In this document: positions 43,690-54,224 of the stretch, piece by piece
Position numbering within the stretch: position 1 is the stretch's first letter
How the letters are laid out: each line of letters begins with the position of its first letter
Assembly: GCA_014058105.1 (NCBI GenBank)
Contig: JACGCM010001497.1
Span: 1,488,001 to 1,552,000, forward strand
Length of the DNA: 64,000 nt
From: Kingdonia uniflora
Lineage: Eukaryota > Streptophyta > Magnoliopsida > Ranunculales > Circaeasteraceae
Direction: 5' to 3'
Notes under the pieces: model-generated
What the model was told of the DNA's origin: nothing
Database searches by the model: none
What the model saw: only the letters and a program-made list of their open reading frames with translations
Made by a program: the position numbers and the translations under genes

Positions 43690-43935
43690 TATGAGATAGT
43701 AGAAGAGTATTTGTATGAGATAGTAGAAAAGTACTGTAATGTAGGTCAGTCAAACACAAGTATTTCATTAATGTAAGAATGGCATGCAATATTATAAGAA
43801 ATAGTAGAATAGTACTGTATGAGATAGTAGAATAGTACTGTGGTGTAGGTCAGTCAAGCACAAGTATTTTATTAATGTAAGAGTGACATACAAAAAATGT
43901 AAGAAATAGTAGAATGTAAACTGTGAGAGATGGCT
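43690..43935. repeat. Two-copy 104-bp repeat
   Basis: A unit containing GTAGGTCAGTCAA and CACAAGTATTT recurs at 104-bp spacing (43741 and 43845). Shorter internal repeats AAATAGTAGAATAGTACTGT surround it. It is contiguous with the preceding array and probably part of the same variable region. A single related sequence (GATCGTACACAAGTATGTTA) lies far off at 41678. Confidence 0.8.
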
Positions 43936-43979
43936 ATCTGTGATAGAGCTTCAATCTCTTTGTGTTCTAAGGATTGGGG

Positions 43980-44660
43980 ACTCAATCTCCATCAGATGTA
44001 ATGAGGTCGTAAGAGCCAAGGCCGCTTTTGCCGATAACAATAAAAGGTCCTTCCCAAATTTCTGCAAGTTTCCCAGTTTGAGTTCCTTTCTCTGTTTTAG
44101 GATCTCTCGTAGGACGAGATCTTTAATATCGAACTCCCTATGACGAACGCGTTTGTTAATTATTCTAAAGCCTGATGGTACTTTCCCAAGTTCAAGGCTA
44201 TTTTATCTCTTGTTTTGTCAATCCAGTTCATATTACATGCCAACTGGAACTCATTTTCCTCATCTTTTATTGCATGATCACGTGGTGAGTGATGATATTG
44301 AGTGGGGATGATTGCTTCTGTACCGTAAGCTAACAAGAGCGGTATACGTCTAGTAGACATTCAAGGTGTTGTCCGGTACGCCCATAACACATGTGGTAAT
44401 TTTTACACCCAATTACCTTTGTTCTATGTCAAGTACTTTTTTATTCAGTCGACTATAGTACGATTGGTGATTTTAGCCTGACCATTTCCTTGTGAACGGA
44501 TTTGAAGGAGAGTAAAAAATGGTATGTTGGTTGAGGAAGTTGACGACCTTTGAATCAACGAACTATGGTTTATTATCAATTCTGATAAGGTGGAGGCAAC
44601 CAAACCGTATAATAATATTCTCTCATGAGATCGAGGGCCCATATTTTGAATGGCTAGACA
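43980..44660 (-). pseudogene. Gypsy integrase C-terminal part
   Basis: The frames read IRSQGNGQAKITNRTIVD, the third catalytic motif, in which the expected Glu (NGQxExTNR) is Lys. Further on come RRIPLLLAYGTEAIIPTQY, WIDKTRDKIALNLGKYHQAL and a terminal region. PF(S/L)L-YGTEA is the hallmark of plant gypsy integrases. The upstream HHCC and first Asp lie in disrupted sequence to 45170. Confidence 0.78.
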
Positions 44661-45229
44661 ACTTTGCTAGAATGGAGTTCTAAAACTGGAGCTCAAATTT
44701 TAGATCCATGACGCTGGCAGGCATCACATTTGTTTGCATATTCGATGGCTTGAGCTTTTATTTTAGGCCAAAAGACTCCTTGAGTAATAGTTTGGTTTGT
44801 TAGGGACCGTCCTGCCATATGGGATCTGCAAGTACCTTCATGTAAATCGTATAGAAAATCTTGGGCCTCCTTACCAGATAAGCACTCGAGGTAGGGCCCT
44901 GTAACCGACCTTTTGTAAAGGAGATTATTGATAATGATATATCATTTAGTATAGTCTATCATTCATCTTCTTTCGTTGATATCTTCAGAGACTTCGCCAT
45001 CAAATATATTATTTGGTCCGATATATGTGAGTAAATGTCGTCTTCAATTATCTTCGACCTCTTTGTCGCCCTCAGTATTAATGGCATTTAAGCTGATGGT
45101 GTTAATAATGGGGGTGGATACTACTTCAATCTTTAAATATTGGGCTTCTGTTCTGAGGACTCCAGCAAGATAGGCGAGGGAGTCAGAATGTTTGTTTTCT
45201 CCACGAGGTAAGTATTCGATTATAGCCTT

Positions 45230-46000
45230 TTAAAATCCGCTCATTCTGTCGGCTACTGCTGCTGCATAATCTATCATCTTTCCGTTATTCTGATATTTAT
45301 CTGTATAATGGTTCATGATCAATACAGAATTTGGGTAAACATTTAATTCAGGTACACCAATCTCTAGTACCATATCCAGTACGTGGATTAGTGCCTCGAA
45401 TTTGGTTTCGTTGTTGGTAGCTTCAAAGTTAAGCCGAATTGATTTCACAATTCTATCATTGGAAGGTGTGATAAGAACTATCCCGATGCCTGACCCAGCA
45501 GGTCCAGCAGAATCGTCAGTTAAAAGGCGCCAACCTTTTTTGGATATTCAATCCAATTTTTCTTTGAGTTGCTCATCGTTTATGTCAGTACTATCCTCTT
45601 CCCAATTAGGGTCCTCTACTGGAAAATCTGTGAAGAAATCTACTACTGCTTGCCTCTTTTCAGAGTGTCGAGGTTCAAAATGTATGTCGTGTTCGCCAAG
45701 AGTAACCAACCATTGTTGGACTCATCTGGATTTTTCTTGTTTGGATAGAACTTCATTCAAGGGGTAATTTTCCATTACTCAAGCTGAATGAGCTTGGAAA
45801 TATTATTTTAACTTCTGCGATGTTTAAAAGAGAGCTAGGAGCAATTTTTTAATCTTAGTGTACCATGTTTATGCTAGAGTAAGAGTCTTACTGATGAAGT
45901 AGGCAGGTTTTTCTATCTTTTCGTCAAGTTGAATAAGAACAGAGCCGAGTGAGTACCAGTAACTGCAAGATATACCATAAGCTCTTCTCTTTCCTTGAGT
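45230..46000 (-). pseudogene. Gypsy RNase H region
   Basis: IRLNFEATNNETKFEALIHV at 45445-45380, then LDMVLEIGVPELNVYPNSVL and QNNGKMIDYAAAV, matches the cellular-type RNase H of Tat elements (F-ATNNEAEYEALI). The Glu of NNExxxEAL is kept. Upstream, up to about 46000, are traces of the element's own RNase H and connection. Frame breaks separate the blocks. Confidence 0.7.
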
Positions 46001-46315
46001 GTACTCATTATTGATGGTTTCCCCAAGTAGCTTTTTAGTTCCTAAAATGCTGCTTCACATTTTGTGGTCCACTCGACCTAGGGATCTTTTTGAGTTTTCC
46101 TTTTTTTGTCCCTTCTCGTAGAAGGTCAAGTAATCATCTACACCGATCTGAAGACTTGGAAACAAAATATTTTATCACTACTATTTTTCTAGCTTACTTT
46201 GGACGTCTTTCTTTATCTTTGGTGAAGGCATGGATAACAAGGCACGAATGCGATCTTGATCAACCTCGATACCCTGCTTACTAATCAAATGTCCAAAGAG
46301 TTTTCCCGATTGTAC

Positions 46316-46860
46316 TCAGAATTGGCATTTGTCAGGATTTAGTCTTATTTTATATGATCGAAGAATTTTGAAGGTCGTGTACAAATCTGCGAGGTGGTTT
46401 TCTTTCTTGAGACTTTTACATAGCATATCATCAATATCTTCCATTATTTTCCCAAGATGGTCTTTGAACATCTGGGTCATCACTCTTTGGTATGTGACTC
46501 TGGCATTCTTGAGACCGAAAGGCATAACTTTATAGCAATATAATATATGTTTTGTGATGAAGGCCATTTTTTCTTGATCCTCGAGCAAAAGGGGTATCTG
46601 ATTATACCATGATGCGGCGTCCATCAAAGATAAGAGTTCGTATCCCACAGTAAAATCGAGTAGATGGCTGATGATAAGAAAGGGAAAACTATCTTTCAAA
46701 GTATGTTTATTCAAGTCTGCAAAATCCACTTACACTCTGATCTTGCCATTCTTCTTCGGGGCTGCTGCGATATTTGAGATCCATTCGGGATAATTAGCTT
46801 TTCGAATAAAACTAACTTCAATAACTTTATCGATCTCTTTGTTGACTTATTGTCATAGTC
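46316..46860 (-). pseudogene. Gypsy reverse transcriptase
   Basis: The frame reads YPEWISNIAAAPKKNGKIRV, then (stop) VDFADLNKHTLKDSFPF, LLSLMDAASWYNQIPL, MAFITKHILYCYKVMPFGLK, ARVTYQRVMTQMF, IDDMLCKS and IRLNPDKCQF. These are RT blocks 1-6 of plant Ty3/gypsy. The active site YxDD reads DIDD, so the Tyr is lost while both Asp are kept. A TAA replaces the usual Cys before VDF. Confidence 0.85.
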
Positions 46861-47389
46861 TTGGTGCTAATATTCTATATTTTTGTTTAACTGCCTCAAC
46901 CTTATCTTTTAAGCTAAGCTTGTAGCAAGCCAAATTTGGATCAATGCCTAACATTTCATGAAATGTCCATGTGAAGACGTCACTATTGACTTTTAGAAAC
47001 TGAATAAGAGTATTTTACTCTGTTGTGGGGAAAATAGTCGCAATGTAGGTACCCCGTTTGTCTCTTTTGATCTCGACGTACTATGTGACTTTCGCACTTG
47101 GTAGCTGGTTTTCGATAGTATTTTCTATAGTGTTCTGTAATTGCTATGCGACATGTTGTGCTGGTGGTTCCGTCACAATGGTTACAATATTTTTGCAAGC
47201 TTGAGCTAGCTTCTGACTGCCTTTGATTTCATATATGCCACCATTCCAATCGAACCATAACGCCAGATGATAGGTCGATGGGATAGCTCGCATGTTGTGC
47301 AACTAACAACGTCCCATGATTCCTAAATAATGGGATTTTGCATTTATAACATAAAATACAACGTCAATCGTTGTTAGTCCTACGGTAAT

Positions 47390-47580
47390 TTAAAGTATAA
47401 TTTTCCCTACACATTCTTCTTTGGAGCCATTAAAACCACTAATATCAATGTCACTGGGATGAACTTTGTCGGCCAGCCCTATCTGATCGATCGTACTTTG
47501 GAAGAGTAGCTCGATACTACTGCCAGTATCTACCATTACTGTATGTAGTACGATATTTCTCATTTTTAAGATAATCACGA
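47390..47580 (-). pseudogene. Gypsy aspartic protease
   Basis: The frame reads VMVDTGSSIELLFQSTIDQI, then DIDISGFNGSKEECVGKIIL. DTGSS is the catalytic Asp motif. The GFNG flap and the closing GKIIL strand are in the expected positions for the plant gypsy protease. Confidence 0.82.
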
Positions 47581-48121
47581 GTGCGTCATAATGAGAAAGT
47601 TAACGTGACGAACGTCATAATCCTCGAAGGATATCCCTGTTCGCTGAGAACTAGACGTGGGGAGTAACCGGGTTTCTTTATCGACCATGGTCAAATCGTG
47701 GCATTAGCTGAGACGCTGTCATTTAGATCTAACCGATCTGTTAACTGTATGAGTTCCTATAAAATGGTTGAGGGAGATGTGTTACAAATGTTTTTCCTCT
47801 GCCGCTCCTTCTATTTGTACGATCTCAGTAGTAATCATGTAACTCCCATTTTTGTAACTCTCGATGTTTACGATGTACTCATGCATTCTTCCATTTGTAA
47901 ATATATACTCCAAAAGTTGTTGTAAAGTGAAGTAATATTTTGTTTCATGATATCGGACTTTGTGGTATATGCAATACGATATGCTTTCAATGGGTTGGAG
48001 GTATTAGGGATTGTAGAAAAATTTATCCTTCTGAAGTGTGGAATACAGGCTGACTATTATAACAGTTAACTTAGGAAGACATGGCTTCGGTAAGTTACCA
48101 CCTCTCTGAAGTCAATCATCA

Positions 48122-48990
48122 TTAGATTTGGTCCATTTTTTGTCTCTCCCATAATCTGTAGTATGAATGAAATCTCGTTATGTGGATTGATCTTTTGCTG
48201 TCAAGGTTGACTTCTGAGGTTTGTCTTTCGGATACCTTCCATTCAAAATCGATATATCCATTTACTTTTTCGATCATATCTTCTAGGGTTATAGGTTTAT
48301 TGAGAATAAGGTGTTCTTTCGCTCTACCGTCCACAAGCAAAGCATTTATAAAGGCTGAAATAGTAATTTTATGATCCAGTCGATCTACCTTTCTAGCCAA
48401 CTCCAAGAATTTTTAGTGAACGATTCTAGCTTCTCTCCTGGCATTTGTTTATGGCTGAACAAAGAATACAAATTTTCCTCATTGTCTCTGTTATGCGAAT
48501 AATTCTTGACAAAAAGTTCTCGCAACTGTTCGAATGTGCGAATAGATCCTTCTTGTAGTAAGTAGAACCATCATAATGGTTTCCCCTAGAAGCTAGTAGG
48601 AAAGAGACGACATAAAATATGGCTTGATGTAGAATACAAGCCTAAAGCGTCCTTGAATTCTTGGACGTGTTCCACGGGATTAGTTTCCCTGTACTTTCAA
48701 ATTTTTGGGGTGTGGAAATCAGTGGGAACTTTGCTGTCCAATAGATCCTGAGCAATCAGGCTTTTTATAGTCTATTGTGGATGCCTTTAGCAGTTTGAAT
48801 CTGACCTTCAAATAATTCTTTGTTGTGCTTTTCGACATGTTCCTGAGTCATGTACTAACGAGCTGTGATGGTCTGACGTGGAATGTGACCTTCTCGAGGA
48901 ATTTGTTCGTCACTTTTTTTACTTAATCATTCACGTACAGGAATACGAACTCTTCCACGGGGTGGGTCCTCAACTGCCCGACTTTGGCGG
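48122..48990 (-). pseudogene. Gypsy gag
   Basis: From 48740 downward the frame reads LLQEGSIRTFEQLRELFVKN, YSLFSHKQMPGEKLESF, then MELARKVDRLDHKITISAFI and TLEDMIEKVNGYIDFEW. This is the retrotransposon gag capsid fold of plant gypsy elements (W...L..GSI.SF..L...F, QK..ESL..F..RF). One stop splits the two parts at about 48410. No CCHC knuckle is legible. Confidence 0.78.
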
Positions 48991-49379
48991 GAACGCCATC
49001 ATTTTCTTTTCAGACTCCGATATCTGTATGGGCTCGGCTCCTAGCTGATTATGATTGGATCGAACATCAATACCCTAACTGTTGCCTTGAGGTCCCAGCC
49101 TGTCTTGAACAGAAACTCTTAAGGTGGATGGTAGTGCGTCTTAATTCTTTTGGGTTGCCATTTATTTCCCCTGCAAAACATTTAACGCATCCCTCACATC
49201 TGCCAGCTGTTATTCCAGAACGGCTCGTCTTTCTGCCTCAGAGTTTAGAGTGGCCCGTAATTCTACTAGTGCGACACTTCCTTCTGCTGGGACAACTGAG
49301 GCATTATTTTTTGGAAGCTAAATTCTGTGAAGAGAGTAAGTATCAGCTGTATATGAGAAATGTGGCTAACTGCTTCATT

Positions 49380-49397
49380 CCCACATACGACACCAAA
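49380..49397 (-). other. Gypsy primer-binding site
   Basis: On the - strand TTTGGTGTCGTATGTGGG follows the LTR end (CTTACA). It is a decayed form of the TTTGGCGCCGTCTGTGGG start shared by many plant gypsy elements. Confidence 0.8.
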
Positions 49398-49961
49398 TGT
49401 AAGAGCCTACTTTTGTATTCTAAATTTAGTATCTTGCAGAAAAGATAATCAGAACATTAGTAAGAAACAAGTAACTGCTAACACAAGGTTTAGCGTGAAA
49501 AACCTTTGAATAGGTTTAAAACCATTACCTCTCTTGAGGATTTAGAAAGATAAATATTATTAATGATGGCTAGCTATTACAAAGAATGCTTTGAGTATTT
49601 CTGTCTAGAATTTTCTGCGTATAATTTCATGTCCTTAATCTGTAGTTCTCTGGTCTTATTTATAGGTCTTATAATATGACCGTTTGATGACCATTACTAT
49701 TCTTAATGATGAACGTTACAAAATGGATTTGATGAGTCTTTGAACTGATTGCGTAACTGTCTGATCCTTCTATTTTGTAATAGCTTCATTAATGAAGTGC
49801 TTGTTGAATCAAGTTGTTGATGTAGAGGTCAAGAATGAGAAGTAAACTCTTCTTTGTAGTTATTCCATAGTGTTCCATGCAATTGTATGTTAACGAGCTC
49901 GAGTAAATGCATGATGGTAGAATATGAGGCTTGAGTTCGAGATCCAAAATAGGCCATTACA
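49398..49961 (-). repeat. Gypsy 5' LTR
   Basis: On the - strand it begins TGTAATGGCC (49961) and ends GGCTCTTACA (49398). The ends are inverted (TGTAA/TTACA), and the length is 564 bp. A TATA box (CCTATAAATAAG) lies at about 49668-49657. Only this LTR copy is visible in the window. Confidence 0.72.
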
Positions 49962-50484
49962 AAAGTAAATCGAGATTATCAAGCACCATAATAAGAAATC
50001 AAATTTTTAATGGTGCTCATTGCTTTAACAGAAAATACATTATTGTCAAACTTCTCAATATGATTGATAAGCAAACAGGTTTGATATCACTATATAAACC
50101 AGTACATAAGACAAAAAGGTATTTATTGCTGCTTTTAGCTAACTCTGCCGCAATTCATTTTTGTGACAGGCTTTCATCTTTCCTTGTGCTTGATATCTCA
50201 ACATCCATCGTGGTAGATTAAGTTGGTCAGAGGTATGAGAAAGTACTTTAAGAACATCTAATTACCTTTCCTCATTCTGAAATCTGAATATCATCACTAT
50301 CTTCGATACTATCGAGTTTAAAGTTTTAGCAAAACTACTGATTGTGTTAATTATTATTTTTTCCTGGTGTTTCAGAATATATACCTAAAGAGCAATTAAG
50401 AAATGCATTATACTTGGCACCATTTTCTCATAAGGTATACCAGGAGTTAAACTTTTTATGCGGAGAATCTTCCTAGTAAAATCC
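49962..50484 (+). other. Possible exons of an unidentified gene
   Basis: Short splice-bordered pieces can be read on +. One is KYIIVKLLNMIDKQT (about 50030-50080, AACAG...GT). Another is LSSFLVLDISTSIVVD (50168-50220). A third is YIPKEQLRNALYLAPFSHK (about 50376-50436, TTTCAG...GT). A matching last exon EAKEEDQVDPSEAI and stop follows the transposon at about 51817-51862. The family is not recognised. This may be a host gene remnant with the next element in an intron. Confidence 0.3.
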
Positions 50485-50487
50485 TTA
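50485..50487 (+). repeat. TTA target duplication (left)
   Basis: TTA before GGCCATG; repeated at 51683-51685. Confidence 0.75.
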
Positions 50488-51049
50488 GGCCATGATTTTT
50501 TTTTTGGGTGAGAAGAGGTAGGAAATTTTGAGGTTAGAAGATTGGAAAAAACTTGGTTGTGTTTGGGTGAAGGTTAGAACTTGTACTTAAAATCCTGACT
50601 TCTCACTTCAACTTCTCACTAGTCTGCTTGGTCGAACCATCTAATTTGACCACATATTAGAAGTTTCTCCACAAAAACATCAAAAATACATATAAACCAC
50701 ATTTTCCTTTCTAATTCATAATATATTAATGCAACAACATAATTAAAATGGTAGTTTAAGGCAAAAAAAATTAAAACATGCAAATTACATTCCAAAATAC
50801 CAAATATATAGGAGACATGGTGAAACATACCTAGAGAGAGAGAGAAATGGAGAAACAACCATTATAGAGTGAGATAGAGGTAGGAGAAAGAGATAGAGAT
50901 GAGAGGAAGAGAGAAAGGTAGAAGTAGAGAGAGTAAGAGAGAGATAGAGAGAGAGTTATATGAGGGTGGGTGAGTGAAGGGATAGAAAGAGAGGTGAGAG
51001 GAAGAGGTAGAGAGATAAGTGAGAGAGTTTTATGAGGGTGGAAGAGAAG

Positions 51050-51100
<51 letters not shown>

Positions 51101-51682
51101 GAGGTGAGAGGGAGACGGAGAGAGATAAGGGAGAGAGGGAGAGAAAAAAAGTTGTATGAGGGTGGAAGAGAGAGGGGAGATATAAAGAAAGGTGAGAGGG
51201 AGAGGTAGAGAGATAAGGGAGAGAGAGTTGTATGGGGGTGGGAGAGAGAGGGGATAGAGAAGGAGGTAGGAGAGAGAGAGAAGGGTAGGAGAGAGAAGGG
51301 ATATAGAAAGAGGTGTGATGGAGAGGTAGAAAGATAATGGAGAGAGAGAGGAGGGGGGGACGTTGGGTGGGTTTTTATTTGGCTTATTTGGGGTTAAGGT
51401 GACTTTTTATTTGGCAGATTTTAGTATTTTGGGCTTGAAGCGACCAAAATACCCCCACATAAACCGGTACGGGTGTGGGAAATGATCAAACCACAGTATA
51501 GCAGCAAAACGACCAGTAAAAGCCCTGTGAAGTTTTTAGGTTGGAAGTAAGCCAAACTTCCAGTTTTCATTTTTTTCTGGAGAGAATGCCTACTTTTATA
51601 TATATATAAAAACATGTCAAATGTAAGAAGTTTCCAAAATATCACACCTCTTCTCACTCTTAACCACAAAACAAACATGGCC
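50488..51682. mobile_element. PIF/Harbinger (Tourist)-like non-autonomous element
   Basis: The left end GGCCATGATTTTTTTTTTGG with GTGAGAAGAGGT inside is inverted at the right end (AGAGTGAGAAGAGGTGTGAT and AACATGGCC read on the opposite strand). The flanking TTA/TTA and the GGCC(A/C)TG(T)TTG-type end fit PIF/Harbinger elements. It is 1195 bp with no transposase. The middle is a GA-rich minisatellite, which makes it unusually long for a Tourist MITE. Confidence 0.72.
50828..51356. repeat. GA-rich minisatellite with a (GA)n core
   Basis: Units of roughly 75-110 bp share TATGAGGGTGG, GAGAGGGGATAGAGA, GGTGAGAGGGAGAGGTAGAG and AGATAAGGGAGAGAG. Four to five units are visible, with an uninterrupted GA run near 51055-51098. 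The strand is almost pure purine for 500 bp. It lies wholly inside the TTA-flanked element. Confidence 0.88.
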
Positions 51683-51685
51683 TTA
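51683..51685 (+). repeat. TTA target duplication (right)
   Basis: TTA directly after CATGGCC. Confidence 0.75.
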
Positions 51686-51862
51686 CATCGAGAACAACCT
51701 TAACTCGTATACTCGTAAGATAAATTTAAGATGGAATGGCAGTATTAGGAATCTTGTTGTTTCCTACTTTTACTGCTTGCATACTTATTAGATTATCTGT
51801 TTGAATTCTCAATGCAGTTGAGGCCAAAGAAGAAGATCAAGTAGATCCAAGTGAAGCAATTT

Positions 51863-52780
51863 AGTAGGTTGGTACTTCGTAGTGATAAAATGCTTAGTAC
51901 TTTTATTGTCATCCTACTGTTTAGTAGTTTACTTAAGGAAATTGGACCTCATGACATTAATCTGAAGCTTGTGTCCTTTTAATGTTTAACTGGTTATTAT
52001 TGTACTCCGACTATGATTCAAATATTTATTTTTTTATAATCTTGAGCTACTATTCTACTTTTAACTTGGATTTAATATTTGCATTTTCACTTTATGTGGA
52101 AGGGCTTGAGCTTAATTCATGTAGACCTCTTGTATTTGATTTAAGCTCTGTAGTTGTTATTACTACTGTAGAAATTAATAGGTATTGTAGCAAGATCTTA
52201 AAATCATTTGTTAATCATGCCTTCAAGGGGACAGTCTAAATACCCCTTAGAGCCATCTCAGTCCTTAGTTTTTCACCCGATGCTATTGAATCTCTCTCTA
52301 AATGTTTGACATGGTTTTGAGTACCAATAATTCAAAAATATTTGTAATTCTAGGCAAACAAATTGTAATTCCTTGGGGAACTCTTTAGAAAGAGCCAAAA
52401 TAATAATAATATAATTTTTCTAGATACAAATATCTCTTAGAGAAGAAACAAAGAGCAAAAGGGGTAGATTAAGTAATCCTTACAGCCGAATGCCCATAAA
52501 TATTGGAATAAAGTTTGCTTATTCCAATCGTTAAGGGTTCAAGGAAAGATCAAAGCCTGTCATAAATAGCATATGACCTGTAAGCCTACCATTTAGGTTT
52601 GGATGCTCAATTTTCTAACCCCTTCATAGTGCGTCCTCCCTTCTATTTATAGGAGATAGAAAAAGGGTTAGTCGCCATGGGAGATCAGATTACATGTATA
52701 TCCTTTATAGATTTGGTTTTAGTTCTAGATGGATTGATCTGATTGGGCAATGTGTTACAACTCCATGGTTCTCAGTGTAA
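51863..52780. other. Unassigned; possible LTR-like piece
   Basis: 52343-52759 has TGTAATTC and GTTACA borders and, on the - strand, a TATA box (CCTATAAATAGAAGGG) near 52650. It could be a solo LTR. No target duplication was found, so it is not called. The rest is featureless. Confidence 0.35.
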
Positions 52781-52789
52781 CTGAAAGGG

Positions 52790-54224
52790 GTTCTCAGTGT
52801 AAGGGCTACTTTAAATCTTCTTGAGAACTCAGGCATGGTGATCCATTATCTCCAATGCTATTCATTATAGCTGAGGAGGTTCTTTCAAGGGGACTGAGAA
52901 AAGAATTTGAAGATGGGAGAATCGGTTGTTATGCTTCTTCTAGAGGTTGCATCTCCATTACACATTTACCTTATGTTGATGACTTTATTGCTTTTCTTAA
53001 TTAGAGTAAAAGCTCTATTTAAGGTTTGATGTTTTTCTTATCTAGATATGAAGGTCTATCAGGGTAGCTGGTCAATAAAAGCAAGAGTGGGATCTATTTG
53101 CATCACAAGACATCTCCCTCCAAGAAGAACATCATACAGGTTGTTGTGGTTTCCAGCTTAGGAACTTTCCTATTATGTACTTGGGAGCTCCTATTTTTTT
53201 ATGGCAGAGCACTGTTATAATATTTCAATCCTTTTGTTCAGAAAATCCAAAAAAAGGTGGAGGGGTGGATGGGCAAACTCCTTAGTGCTAGGGGCAAACA
53301 GATCTTAATTAAGCATGTATTGAATTTAATGCCAATACATCTTTTATCATGCCTGCAAATCCCTAAAACTATCATAATGAGGTTGGAAAATATTTTTTTT
53401 GATTTCTTTTGGGGCTCATATCATGCCAGACCAAGCACTGGATAGCTCAGGCAGGTTTATGTAGGAACAAAGATGAAGGTGGTCTTAGGCTTAAAAGCAT
53501 GAATGATATTCAGATCAGTTTTATCCTTAAAAGATGCTGGAATTTTCTACATCATAACTAACTATGGGCAAATTTTATGAGAAGCAAATATATGAGAAAC
53601 AATACTCCCAGAGCTACATACGATGTATTAAGATTGTGGAGAAATATGGCAGACCTTTTTGAAACTGTTAAAGCGAGTACGGCATAGAATTTAGGAAAGG
53701 GCAATCTAGATTTTTGGGTAGATAATTGGTATGGGGAAGGAGAATTGCAAGTGTTACTCAACATTGAGCCCAACCAGAAGATAATGGTCAAAGGTAATAT
53801 TGATAATCAAGGTGTTTGGCATTGGGAATTACTTAACTCTAAAATACCACAAGCTTGGAGAGAAATACTGACTAGCAAGTTTTTTATTTCAGCTGAAGTT
53901 GATACACCTTATTGAGTCTTATCTCCAGATGGAAATTTTTCTATCAAATCAGTTAAGAACTTTTGGAGGGAATCTTTTGTTAAACAAGGACATAATGGAG
54001 TGGATATGGCACTAAGCTTTAACTATAAAAATTTAGATATTTTCTTGGAAACAATGGAAGAACATCGTACCTGTGGATAGTGTTGTACTCCAAACTTATG
54101 TGCCTATGGCTTCTATATGTCATTGTTACTCTTATCCACACACTTAAAGTTTAGATCATCTGCTTGTGTACAATGACATAGAGTAGAAAGTGCGGAGGTT
54201 GAAATTCTATGTGCTTGTATTTAA
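52790..54224 (+). mobile_element. L1-type LINE fragment 2
   Basis: RT blocks in order: HGDPLSPMLFIIAEEVLSRG, the catalytic LPYVDDFIAFL (YVDD in place of FADD), LVNKSKSGIYLHHK, PIMYLGAPIF, KVEGWMGKLLSARGKQILIK and FFDFFWGS. Then come WIAQAGLCRNKDEGGLRLKS, NLDFWVDNWYGEGELQ and SPDGNFSIKSVKNFWRESF, and a zf-RVT block (WKNIVPVDSVV, HLLVYND). It is truncated at both sides: inside RT on the left, and by the LTR of the following SIRE element on the right, so no RNase H or poly(A) is seen. Several stops and frameshifts occur. It is a different LINE family from the one at 24 kb. Confidence 0.88.

Larger units (their letters stand above)
43980..49961 (-). mobile_element. Ty3/gypsy (Tat-type) LTR retrotransposon, - strand, decayed
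   Basis: From high to low coordinates: 5' LTR (49961-49398), primer site (49397-49380), gag, protease, RT, RNase H region, integrase, then tandem repeats and the antisense coiled-coil ORF. Gag-protease-RT-integrase is the gypsy order. The extra RNase H-like segment between RT and integrase, the tandem array and the antisense ORF fit the Tat lineage. If the antisense ORF belongs to it, the element reaches at least to 38179. I could not find its 3' LTR. Confidence 0.78.

Noticed and set aside
50828..51356. Regular repeats considered as CRISPR-like
   Set aside because: Units are purine-rich minisatellites of uneven length without spacers, in a eukaryotic genome.
52343..52759. Solo LTR
   Set aside because: It has TG...CA-like borders and a - strand TATA box, but no 5-bp duplication and no second copy in the window. 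Left as unassigned.
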